From an uncultured Lachnospiraceae bacterium (GTDB lineage Bacteria; Bacillota; Clostridia; Lachnospirales; Lachnospiraceae), in contig CAMXPV010000007.1 in NCBI GenBank assembly GCA_947245585.1, positions 38,836 to 102,835 on the forward strand: a stretch of DNA of 64,000 bases, given 5' to 3'. The notes below the pieces were generated by a model, which worked only from the letters and a program-made list of their open reading frames with translations, searched no databases and was not told the origin of the DNA. A program made the translations under genes and the position numbers. Positions 28,964 to 38,107 of the stretch are shown one piece after another (positions within the stretch are counted from its first letter, which is position 1; each line of letters begins with the position of its first letter).

Positions 28964-29008
28964 TTTTGTTGAATCGCATTTTATTGAATTATATTTCATT
29001 GAATTATG
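28964..29008 (-). repeat. Three tandem 15-bp repeats in the ATPase leader
   Basis: Plus-strand units TTTTGTTGAATCGCA, TTTTATTGAATTATA and TTTCATTGAATTATG follow each other without gaps, with a partial TTTCAATT next. They lie between the -10 element and the start codon of the AAA ATPase gene. The regular period suggests protein binding sites. Confidence 0.7.
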
Positions 29009-29018
29009 TTTCAATTAA

Positions 29019-29047
29019 AATATAACATTTAGTGATTCCACTGTCAA
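29019..29047 (-). promoter_or_regulatory. Strong sigma-A promoter for the AAA ATPase
   Basis: On the minus strand TTGACA (6/6), 17 bp, TATATT (5/6) with a TGT in front of the -10. It is about 80 bp upstream of the coding start, with the 15-bp repeats between. Confidence 0.7.
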
Positions 29048-29069
29048 CCCCATCTTCCTTACGCGTTTC

Positions 29070-30302
29070 CTACCATTCCATCCCCTCAAAAAACCCCCTC
29101 GCTCCCACGCCGATCACCGCCACAATCACCCCGGTGGGAATCAGCACAAGAGAAACCGTCTCCCTGAACCCGTCAAACAAAAATCCGTAAACCATTTGTC
29201 CTACCGGCTGTGCGCACATGGTAATGGCGGAGGTGTAGGCCATCACCTTTCCAAGAAGATGATCCGGTGTCTTCTGCTGAATCATGGATACTGCAAAAAT
29301 GGAAAAAATGCTGATTGCCGCCTGCATCCCGCAGAAAGCGGCCACATTCACCGCATATCTGAAAAGCGCGCCGGAAGAAAACAGAAATACCATCCCCGCC
29401 GGAACAATACAAACGCCGATTGCCGCAAGCACAACCCACAGTTTCTTAAATTTTAATTTTCCCGTAAGCATTCCGGCCGCCATGCTTCCAAAAATCGTCG
29501 CCACAGCCAACGCGCTCTCCGCCCCGCCGTAATATTTTGCGTCAAGACCAAGGATCGTCCGAACAATATACGGAATCCCGACCATCGCAATTCCCATCAC
29601 GAAGAAACGGGACAGGGCCGCCAGAAAAAGCAGCTTCCTAATATCCGGCTGCTCCTTTGCCACGAAGCGTACACTGTCGAGAAAATCACTTTTTACCATT
29701 GAAAAGAGATTGCCCTGTCCCTTTCCGGGCTGAAAGTCCAATTGGATAAACCACTCAAAAGACGCTGTGACTAAAAAGCAGACGACACTGGCAAACATCA
29801 CCGGCTTTAACCCAAACACTGCATACAAAATACTGCCAAGCATCGGCGCTGTCAGATAGGAAAGGGATGCCACCTGATTCACCACCGCATTTCCTCTGAC
29901 AATATTGTCGCCCGTCAACATTTGCGGAATACACGCCTGCACCGTAGGTGTCTCAAAGGCCCCGAAAACCGAAAGTGCCACCAACAGCGCGCCGATTACA
30001 AACAGCGCATGGGTTCCGGGCAAAATAACCGCCGCACAAAACACCGCCATCCCCGTAAGCCCATCTAACGCAACCATGATATTCCTCCGATTCGCCCGGT
30101 CAGCCAAAATACCGCCAAGGGGAGAAAACAGAATTGCCGGAATCGTAGCGGCGGATAGAATGCCCGCAAACACGGCGGCTGATCCGGTTGTCTCCAGGAC
30201 ATACATGGAGAGCGCCAGACGCAGAATATAATTGCCGAACAGAGAGCTTGCCTGTCCAATGACAAGAAGTGTAAAATTTTTAGTAAACAGTTTTTCTTTC
30301 AT
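29070..30302 (-). CDS. MFS efflux transporter
   Basis: 410-aa major facilitator with twelve predicted helices. The loop 2-3 signature GGILADRANRRN and an N-terminal GQASSLFGNYILRLALSMYVL segment put it with the MFS_3/EntS-type drug or macrolide exporters. It starts 3 bases after the TetR regulator stop on the same strand, so both are under the operator at 30978-31000; the inducing compound is unknown. Confidence 0.9.
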   Translation of the reverse strand: MKEKLFTKNFTLLVIGQASSLFGNYILRLALSMYVLETTGSAAVFAGILSAATIPAILFSPLGGILADRANRRNIMVALDGLTGMAVFCAAVILPGTHALFVIGALLVALSVFGAFETPTVQACIPQMLTGDNIVRGNAVVNQVASLSYLTAPMLGSILYAVFGLKPVMFASVVCFLVTASFEWFIQLDFQPGKGQGNLFSMVKSDFLDSVRFVAKEQPDIRKLLFLAALSRFFVMGIAMVGIPYIVRTILGLDAKYYGGAESALAVATIFGSMAAGMLTGKLKFKKLWVVLAAIGVCIVPAGMVFLFSSGALFRYAVNVAAFCGMQAAISIFSIFAVSMIQQKTPDHLLGKVMAYTSAITMCAQPVGQMVYGFLFDGFRETVSLVLIPTGVIVAVIGVGARGFFEGMEW

Positions 30303-30305
30303 TTT

Positions 30306-30956
30306 CTACTCTCCCTTCTCATTCCCGCTTCCCATGATCTTCTCCGCTCTCTCGCACATCCCGTCCTCCATGATAGGAAGGCCCATCGCGGAAAGGACCT
30401 CCGATACAAACCGGCATTTACGCACGATCCCCTCCTCATCTGCCGGAAACACGGAGGGCAGCATCCAAAAATTAACCAACGGAAGCAGTTCGGAAAGTTC
30501 CCTCGCATATGCCGTCTGAATCGAGCCGTCCCGTCTTCCCTCCTCGATCAGCTCGAACCACAGCGATGTCAATACGCGCCTGTTGGCGGCCACCGCGGCT
30601 GCAAGAATACGTGGGTCTTTCAGAATCCCGACCGCCTGCGCATTGATTTTTTCCCGCTCTTTATCGGCCCTGTCGGCGGCAAGCATTTCCCTTATTTTTT
30701 GCATGCCGTTCAAGTCAGACCGCCCTCTTACCACCTCAAAAGGATTGTTTTCCAAAAACATCTGATCTCCCAACACATGTATCACTTCTTCCTTGCTCTG
30801 AAAAAAACGATAAAACATCCCCTTGGCCCCGCCTGCCCGCTCCATGATATCCGCAACGGCAGTTTCCTCATATCCCTTTGTCAAAAAAAGCTCCTTCGCC
30901 GCGTCCAGAATCTCTTTTTTCCACTGTTCCGGTGTTTTTTTCACTGGTCTTGCCAA
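30306..30956 (-). CDS. TetR-family transcriptional regulator
   Basis: 216 aa. The N-terminal HTH reads LDAAKELFLTKGYEETAVADIMERAGGAKGMFYRFFQSKEEV (split across residues 17-58), a canonical TetR DNA-binding domain; the ligand domain is helical and unassigned. The start is TTG 30956 with GGAGG eight bases upstream. It represses, by inference, itself and the MFS pump encoded immediately downstream through the palindrome in its own promoter. Confidence 0.93.
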   Translation of the reverse strand: MARPVKKTPEQWKKEILDAAKELFLTKGYEETAVADIMERAGGAKGMFYRFFQSKEEVIHVLGDQMFLENNPFEVVRGRSDLNGMQKIREMLAADRADKEREKINAQAVGILKDPRILAAAVAANRRVLTSLWFELIEEGRRDGSIQTAYARELSELLPLVNFWMLPSVFPADEEGIVRKCRFVSEVLSAMGLPIMEDGMCERAEKIMGSGNEKGE

Positions 30957-30977
30957 TCGTCTTTCCTCCCTGCCTTC

Positions 30978-31000
30978 ATTATTGACTCATGGTCAATAAT
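30978..31000 (-). promoter_or_regulatory. TetR operator (perfect 9-bp inverted repeat)
   Basis: ATTATTGAC, spacer TCATG, GTCAATAAT: exact 9-bp arms. The site begins one base after the -10 element and ends 22 bp before the TTG start, so a bound dimer would block transcription initiation of the tetR-MFS pair. Confidence 0.8.
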
Positions 31001-31001
31001 T

Positions 31002-31030
31002 ATTATATTGAATAATTGCAGCCCTGTCAA
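31002..31030 (-). promoter_or_regulatory. Consensus sigma-A promoter for tetR-MFS
   Basis: On the minus strand TTGACA (6/6), 17 bp, TATAAT (6/6): a full-consensus promoter directly abutting the TetR operator. Confidence 0.85.
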
Positions 31031-31054
31031 CAGGAAAGAAAACAACATTCTTTA

Positions 31055-31100
31055 CAAAAAGAGGACAAGGTAAGAGATTCCATTTGCTTTCTCTTCCTTG
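31055..31100 (-). terminator. Intrinsic terminator after the AIM24 gene
   Basis: Minus-strand CAAGGAAGAGA pairs with TCTCTTACCTTG (one bulged base), 12-base loop, followed by TCCTCTTTTTG. It lies 56 bp past the AIM24 stop and ahead of the tetR promoter. Confidence 0.6.
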
Positions 31101-31155
31101 CCCTATAATCCGTATGATCTTATGAAACCGAACTACCATACACTATGTATCTTTG

Positions 31156-31839
31156 TTACCTCGACGACGGCACCATCCGGATGATCCGACCCGCAAACTC
31201 GTTAAAGTTCTGTGTCTGGAGGATTACTCTGCCGGGCCCTGTCAGCTTCGTCAAAAACAGCCCCTCGCCGCCAAGAAATATATTCTTCAATCCCTTAACA
31301 GTCTCTACCTCATACTGTACCGTTTTCTCAAAAGCAACCACATTTCCCGTATCCACCTTGAGAACCTCTCCCGGCGCAAGCTCCTTTTCCACCTTATTGC
31401 CATCGATCTCAAGAAAGACCATCCCACTTCCGTTAATGTCCTGCAGAATAAATCCTTCCCCGCCAAACAGTCCGGCAGACAGTTTCTTTGTGAATGCCAC
31501 GCTCAAATTCACCGTCTCCTGTGCACAAAGAAAAGCGCCCTTCTGGCAAATCATGCCGCCACAGGCTCCCACATCAACAGGAAGCACCTCTCCGGCCACT
31601 GTCGACGCGAAGGCCACCATGCTTCCTGGGCGCTCCGCCTTATAAGTAGCCATGAAAAGCGATTCACCCGAAAACATTCTGCCGATGCTTTTCCCTAAAC
31701 CGCCCTTCATATTGGAGTCCATGGAAATCCCCTCTGTCATCCACGCCATGCCGCCCGACTGGGTATACATGGACTCTCCCGGCGCATCGAAGGTAACCTC
31801 CACCGCCGGCATCGTATCTCCGATTACTTTGTACTGCAT
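31156..31839 (-). CDS. AIM24 family protein (TIGR00266)
   Basis: 227 aa. Glycine-rich beta-repeat protein with the typical phrases PGESMYTQSGGMAWM, GGMICQKGAFLCA and GGEGFILQDINGSG, and the ending GPGRVILQTQN. The AIM24/TIGR00266 fold is a double-psi-like beta barrel of unknown function, sometimes found next to stress or membrane genes. It begins after a good site and lies 38 bases downstream of the PNPOx-like gene, probably co-transcribed. Confidence 0.88.
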   Translation of the reverse strand: MQYKVIGDTMPAVEVTFDAPGESMYTQSGGMAWMTEGISMDSNMKGGLGKSIGRMFSGESLFMATYKAERPGSMVAFASTVAGEVLPVDVGACGGMICQKGAFLCAQETVNLSVAFTKKLSAGLFGGEGFILQDINGSGMVFLEIDGNKVEKELAPGEVLKVDTGNVVAFEKTVQYEVETVKGLKNIFLGGEGLFLTKLTGPGRVILQTQNFNEFAGRIIRMVPSSR

Positions 31840-31877
31840 ACTGAATTCCTCCTTTTCCTCACTGCTTCTTCACCCCA

Positions 31878-32279
31878 TTAAAACCGAATCACCTCAGGCT
31901 CGTGGGTAAAAGCGCTGAAAGTCGCCACCGCGTTTGTAAAATAGAGCACCTGTGTATTGCCATCATCGGCCGCATACATTCCCTGCAAAGAAGGATAAGC
32001 GTCCAACATGGACTGCCTCGCCTCAATGCGATCATCCTCAACCAGTTCTCCCGCAATGCGAATCCACTCGCCACCCTTAAAAGCACAGATCTCCGCCTTC
32101 GGATTTACCGCAAGCTGCTTTGATACATCCTTGCTCTTTCCAGTCTGGATGTAAAGCTTTCCCTCAAAGATATGTGCCGTGCCGAAAGGTCTGACTCTCG
32201 GCTGATCTCCCTCCGCCGTTGCTAAATAATAAGTATTCGCTTCCTTTAAAAACTGTGTCACCCTTTCAATTCCTTCCAT
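31878..32279 (-). CDS. Pyridoxamine 5'-phosphate oxidase-like protein
   Basis: 133 aa flavin-binding split-barrel protein. It begins MEGIERVTQFLKEANTYYLA, with the motif GDQPRVRPFGT and TGKSKDVSKQL typical of small NimA/PNPOx-like proteins that bind FMN or F420. The start ATG 32279 has AAAGGAGG six bases upstream; a longer frame to 32327 has no support. True vitamin B6 oxidase activity is not implied. Confidence 0.85.
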   Translation of the reverse strand: MEGIERVTQFLKEANTYYLATAEGDQPRVRPFGTAHIFEGKLYIQTGKSKDVSKQLAVNPKAEICAFKGGEWIRIAGELVEDDRIEARQSMLDAYPSLQGMYAADDGNTQVLYFTNAVATFSAFTHEPEVIRF

Positions 32280-32453
32280 GATTGCTCCTCCTTTATAAAT
32301 TTTTTCAATGATCGTACCCTCTGTCACCTATCTGCGTACAAACTGCACAATACTACATATGGTATTTTTTGCGCCGACTTCTTTTTATTCTGTTTTGTCT
32401 ACGAAATCATATTTTTCAATTCCTTCGGTAAAAAACGCGAGTTCTCTCAGCTC

Positions 32454-33278
32454 ATGCCACGGAATCCAACCACGAAAGGAAAACACAACAAAGTTTTATG
32501 CGGTCTGATCTGCTCCCTGCTCCATCTCTCCGAAACAGAAGTGTCATCTGTTAAGATCACCAATCCCATTATTTTAGGGGAAGCTGTCGCTGATAAAGAA
32601 TTTCGGTTGGATATCAATGTTGTGCTGAACAATCAAATATTAATCAATCTGGAAATGCAGATCGCTAACAAACTCAACTGGCAAAACCGCTCAGTTATGT
32701 ATCTATGCCGTTCCTTCGATCAGCTAAATCATGGTCAAACCTATTCGGAAGCAAAACCTGTTATACATATCGGTTTCCTTGATTACACTTTGTTTGAAGA
32801 ACGTCCCGAATTCTACGCCTCCTATAAACTGATAAACGTTAAAAATCATCAAAAATATAGTGACAGTCTCACCCTGAATATGGTAGACTTATCTCATATA
32901 GATTTTGCAACTGACGAGGATAAAAAATACCATATTCATGAATGGGCAATGCTTTTCAAAGCCACTACATGGGAGGAAATCAAAATGCTAGCATCCACGA
33001 ACGAATATTTACAGGAAGCATCCGATACCATATTCCGCATGAGCGCCGATGATCTGGTTCGCAAACGCTGCCGCGACCGTGAAGAATATTATCAGGATCT
33101 GCGCAACTATGAAAGAAAAATAGAGCTCGACCGCATAGAACATGAACAGGACCTACGTAACTATGAAAGAGTTATCGCTGAAAACGAAGCCAAATACCAA
33201 CAGGCCATCGCCGAAAAAGATGCCCTGATCAGTCAGCTGCTCGCCGAAAACGAAACCCTAAAGCACCAACCCCGCTAA
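32454..33278 (+). CDS. Rpn/PD-(D/E)XK nuclease-family transposase protein, N-terminus probably eroded
   Basis: 274 aa. The core RLDINVVLNNQILINLEMQ gives the D...E-x-Q nuclease pattern of the Rpn (recombination-promoting nuclease) family. The usual first 40 residues (TNDxxFKxxFG block) are missing; the same frame stays open upstream without a start codon, and a neighbouring frame carries related sequence, so the 5' end looks frameshifted. The C-terminal 90 residues are a charged coiled coil with an 18-residue repeat (QDLRNYER twice). It is one of few plus-strand genes here and converges on hemZ with a 4-bp overlap. Confidence 0.7.
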   Translation: MPRNPTTKGKHNKVLCGLICSLLHLSETEVSSVKITNPIILGEAVADKEFRLDINVVLNNQILINLEMQIANKLNWQNRSVMYLCRSFDQLNHGQTYSEAKPVIHIGFLDYTLFEERPEFYASYKLINVKNHQKYSDSLTLNMVDLSHIDFATDEDKKYHIHEWAMLFKATTWEEIKMLASTNEYLQEASDTIFRMSADDLVRKRCRDREEYYQDLRNYERKIELDRIEHEQDLRNYERVIAENEAKYQQAIAEKDALISQLLAENETLKHQPR

Positions 33279-34801
33279 CCCTGCAGCAGCCGTCTCTTCC
33301 GCTCAATCATCTCGTCAATCCGCTCTATGTACTGGGCTACATCCTTTACATTCTCGCACCGCTCGATCCTGTCGTCCGGAAAAACGCCCTTGGTGATGGC
33401 CCCCGCGCCCAGTGCGAGAATGGTCTGTTTCTCCTCGTTAATCAGGATATTATAAATGCCGTATTTATCCTCTCTGGCATAACCCACGTTTTCAAAATTC
33501 CCGGACATATTTTTCTGACGGTACAGATAGTAAGGCTTCATATCCATATCCGCCGCGCCGCAGGCCGCGATCTCCATGATCTCATCCGTGTTATTGTAGG
33601 CGGTAGCGCCGTTTTCCTCAATCCAACGTCCCAATTTGGAAGCTCTTTTTACTGCCAGAGAGTGAACTGTCAATTCATCCGGAGAAAGCTCCTGAATTGC
33701 TTCTATCGTATGGGCTGCATCCGCCGCCGTCTCTCCGGGAAGCCCCAGAATTATATCCATATTAATATTGGTAAAACCCACGCTTCTCGCCAGATGAAAG
33801 GCCTCCTCCACCTGAACCACCGTATGCCGTCTTCCAATCAGGTCAAGGGTTTCCTGTTTCATTGTCTGGGGATTGACAGAGATTCTCGTCACACCGTTTT
33901 CATAAAGCACACGCAGCTTCTCCTCCGTAATGCTGTCCGCTCTCCCTGCCTCCACCGTAAATTCCTGTACTGTGCCAAAATCAAAAGACTCTTTCAGTTT
34001 CTTAAGCAGCCATTTCAACTGTTCTGCAGACAGAGACGTAGGCGTTCCACCGCCAATATATACCGTGTCTAATATTTTGTCCTGAACCAACCGGGCCGTC
34101 TCCTCAATCTCCTGCCCCAGAGCCGTCAAATACTCCCCCACTCTCTTCTTCCATGCCACGATGGGATAAGAGGTAAAAGAGCAATACAGGCAGGTGGTCG
34201 GACAAAAAGGAATGCCCACATAGAGACTATAACCATTTTCGTAATGCAGGGTGCTTAAAATTTTTTGTTCTCTTTCAGCGATGTCGATGGCCAACTTGAT
34301 TTTTTCCTCGCTCACCTGATGAACTTCCCGCAAATAAGCGGCTATCTCCTCCCCGCTCTTTCCCTGCTCCATCATCGTCATGGCGATCTTGGTGGGCCGG
34401 ATTCCCGTCAAATTTCCCCATGGAAGCGTCCTGCCCGTCTCCTGACAAAGAGTAAGATAAAAAAAACGCTTAAAGCCATTCTTATAAGCGGACGTATCTG
34501 CCGGTTCTGTTGGATGCCAAAAGTGTACATTCCCCACTTTTCCATCGGTCTCCGTCTTATCCAATTTAAAATTATGTAAACCATCCTGCCGTGACAGCTG
34601 CGCAAAGCCATCCAACATTTTCAGCGTCACTTCTGTCTCCCCGAAGTCCAGCTCCATCACCGGCTCACCCTCCAGAATCCTTCTGTCCCTGATCTGGGAG
34701 TCCGGTGCAAGCATGTGGGGTTCCCACTCCGGATAAAAAGATTTTAATATCGCCTGAATATCATACTCAAATTGTGTTTTATTGCTCTTTATGATCTGCA
34801 T
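33275..34801 (-). CDS. hemZ: Coproporphyrinogen dehydrogenase HemZ
   Basis: 508-aa radical SAM enzyme of the HemN/HemZ group. The cluster motif is CPTTCLYC (C200, C204, C207), followed by YIGGGTPTSLSAEQL and INMDIILGLPGE. An N-terminal extension of about 180 residues is characteristic of HemZ rather than HemN. It starts at ATG 34801; an upstream TTG at 34840 has no site. Some HemZ-type proteins lack coproporphyrinogen oxidation, and no other haem genes are near. It follows the YfcE gene on the same strand. Confidence 0.9.
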   Translation of the reverse strand: MQIIKSNKTQFEYDIQAILKSFYPEWEPHMLAPDSQIRDRRILEGEPVMELDFGETEVTLKMLDGFAQLSRQDGLHNFKLDKTETDGKVGNVHFWHPTEPADTSAYKNGFKRFFYLTLCQETGRTLPWGNLTGIRPTKIAMTMMEQGKSGEEIAAYLREVHQVSEEKIKLAIDIAEREQKILSTLHYENGYSLYVGIPFCPTTCLYCSFTSYPIVAWKKRVGEYLTALGQEIEETARLVQDKILDTVYIGGGTPTSLSAEQLKWLLKKLKESFDFGTVQEFTVEAGRADSITEEKLRVLYENGVTRISVNPQTMKQETLDLIGRRHTVVQVEEAFHLARSVGFTNINMDIILGLPGETAADAAHTIEAIQELSPDELTVHSLAVKRASKLGRWIEENGATAYNNTDEIMEIAACGAADMDMKPYYLYRQKNMSGNFENVGYAREDKYGIYNILINEEKQTILALGAGAITKGVFPDDRIERCENVKDVAQYIERIDEMIERKRRLLQG

Positions 34802-34842
34802 AAAAAATTTGTCCAAACCCTTTCTGAAATCAACTCCCAAAA

Positions 34843-35526
34843 CTACCGATTTCTTGGCATAGCCATTTTCTCTTTTACGCCAACTGCGTCTATCCCCGGA
34901 TGGGTCAGATACAGGCGGCAGATTTGTTCCGCCGTTTCCTGGGTAATCCCATGTTTTTCCGCAATTTCCGAAACACTCTTACCTCTGTCCACATCCCGCA
35001 GTATGGCCCCCAGTCTTTTTACTGTCAAAGCCTCCTCCGACGGTTTTTCCTTTCCCGCAAGCTCCTTCTCCGTCTGCTGCACGATGTCCTTTCTGCGCAC
35101 CCGAATTTTTCCCGCTTCCACCTCCGCCACCGCCATGGTCACAGGTTGGGAAAACCGTCTCGGCCCACAGCTTCCGGGATTCAGATAAAGACAATCTCCA
35201 TCCCGTCTCTCCTCATATTTATGAGAATGTCCATAAACGATCAGGTCATATCCTGTCAGATCCGCAGGAAACTCTTTCTTATTATGTACCATAAAAACCC
35301 GCAGGCCGCAAATTTTCTCAGACAATGTTTTTGGCAGCTCCTCCGCCCACTCTTTGTCCGCATTTCCGCGGACAACATAGAGTGGCGCGATTTCCTGCAG
35401 TCTCTCAAGCACCTGCGGGGTATTACAATCTCCCGCATGAAGAATCACATCGCACCCCTGTAGTATCTCCAATACTTCCTCCCGCAGCTTGCCGTGGGTA
35501 TCCGACAACACACCTATTCTTTTCAT
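34843..35526 (-). CDS. YfcE/MJ0936-type phosphodiesterase with C-terminal HTH-like tail
   Basis: 227 aa. Metallophosphoesterase motifs LSDTHG (D9, H11), HAGDC, GNAD, GHSHKYE and NPGS are all present. The usual domain ends near residue 160; here a tail of about 65 residues contains VSEIAEKHGITQETAEQICRLY, which looks like a helix-turn-helix. The tail may mediate nucleic acid binding or dimerisation (inference). hemZ begins 41 bases downstream. Confidence 0.9.
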   Translation of the reverse strand: MKRIGVLSDTHGKLREEVLEILQGCDVILHAGDCNTPQVLERLQEIAPLYVVRGNADKEWAEELPKTLSEKICGLRVFMVHNKKEFPADLTGYDLIVYGHSHKYEERRDGDCLYLNPGSCGPRRFSQPVTMAVAEVEAGKIRVRRKDIVQQTEKELAGKEKPSEEALTVKRLGAILRDVDRGKSVSEIAEKHGITQETAEQICRLYLTHPGIDAVGVKEKMAMPRNR

Positions 35527-35560
35527 ATCTTCCTCTCCGTCAGCATAATCTAGATAATTA

Positions 35561-35718
35561 CAAAACTATGTAGCTTGGCATATCCAAAAGCAGACTCTTG
35601 TAAGCCGTCAGCGCTTAATGTAGGTTCGGGGTTGCAACGCAACTCCACGAATTTAGCGCTGTTACGGCTGGAGTGAAGCGCAAGCGGGTCTGCATTGGAT
35701 TGTCAAGCTACACTTTTG
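35561..35718. repeat. Large imperfect palindrome between YfcE gene and eno
   Basis: A nested inverted repeat of about 150 bp. Outer arms GTAGCTTGGCATATCC (from 35570) and its near-complement ending TCAAGCTAC at 35711 enclose a second pair, AGCCGTCAGCGCTTAAT and ATTTAGCGCTGTTACGGCT. The centre is GGGGTTG-CAACG-CAACTCC. It would fold into one long hairpin on either strand. No protein frame was seen. It fits a MITE/REP-like element or a structured transcript end for eno. Confidence 0.75.
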
Positions 35719-37166
<1,448 letters not shown>

Positions 37167-37194
37167 CCGCAAAAACATGTATCCAATTATGATC

Positions 37195-38070
37195 TCAGTC
37201 GTCAGGCATCCAATCCTCCTCTTCATGATGCTCGACAAATCCTTCCCAATTGCGGTACCAATCGTCCGTGATATGATTACTGAGAAAACGCCTGTGTCCC
37301 TCGGTAACGCTTAACTTGGCATAGCTCCCGCCGCAGTCCAATGTAACAAGTGTGCCGTCCTCATTCACGACGCCATCCTTACACTCATACTGAACGTAAT
37401 TGGTATCTCCACGCTCCAGGCAAAAGCTGTTCGTCTCCGCAAAATAGTCTTCCTCCATGCCTCTGCTGCCCTGCGCCATAAGTTCGTCATAGGTAAGTCC
37501 CACTTTTTCCAAAAGAACCGCATCCACATCCGCCTTATCCATAGACAAAAAATCCGTATAGATTTCCGGTTGGTGATAACGATCACAATAAGCCTGTTTT
37601 TCCCCATCCGTTCCCTCTCTTGCAACCCCCGCGCCGTTATAAAACACCTGATAGAGTTCGATCTGCGCGGGATCTGCCCAATCGGACAGCAAGAAGCCGT
37701 AATTAGAAATGTCCTGTATCCATTCCGTATATTCCGCAAGCTCCTCTTCCGTCAGCCTCCTGCCGTTTTCCGGTATTTCCAGCTTCTTTTCCTTCAGCTG
37801 TTCTTTCTTCTCCTCGTCCAATGACCCGCCAGAAGTCTGCTCCTGTTCTACATCCGCCTCCTGTTCCGATGTCAGATTCTCTTCCTGATCCGGTGCCGCA
37901 TTCTCTTCCTTTTCCTGCGCCTCAACCACTTCCTGACTCTGAACCGCATCTGCTTCCTGACTCTGCGCCGCGCTCTCTTCCTGCACCAAAACCGCGTCCG
38001 TCTCCTGCCCGCACCCGGCGCAAAGACTCAATATCAGAATTCCCGCAAAAACCGCCGCTCTCAACCGCAT
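37195..38070 (-). CDS. Lipoprotein with Gln/Glu-rich linker
   Basis: 291 aa from ATG 38070 (GGAGGG seven bases upstream). The signal peptide ends LSLCAGCGQ; Cys 19 or so is the likely lipidation site, although the -3 position is Cys rather than Leu. A low-complexity Glu/Gln linker of about 60 residues follows (repeats of SQEAD/EEN), then a globular domain without a recognised family (YTEWIQDISNYGFLLSDWAD...). Last gene of the GntR-ABC envelope operon, beginning 38 bases after the FtsX-like gene. Confidence 0.75.
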   Translation of the reverse strand: MRLRAAVFAGILILSLCAGCGQETDAVLVQEESAAQSQEADAVQSQEVVEAQEKEENAAPDQEENLTSEQEADVEQEQTSGGSLDEEKKEQLKEKKLEIPENGRRLTEEELAEYTEWIQDISNYGFLLSDWADPAQIELYQVFYNGAGVAREGTDGEKQAYCDRYHQPEIYTDFLSMDKADVDAVLLEKVGLTYDELMAQGSRGMEEDYFAETNSFCLERGDTNYVQYECKDGVVNEDGTLVTLDCGGSYAKLSVTEGHRRFLSNHITDDWYRNWEGFVEHHEEEDWMPDD

Positions 38071-38107
38071 ATCCCTGCCCTCCATACACAGACTTCTTTT
38101 TGTGCGG

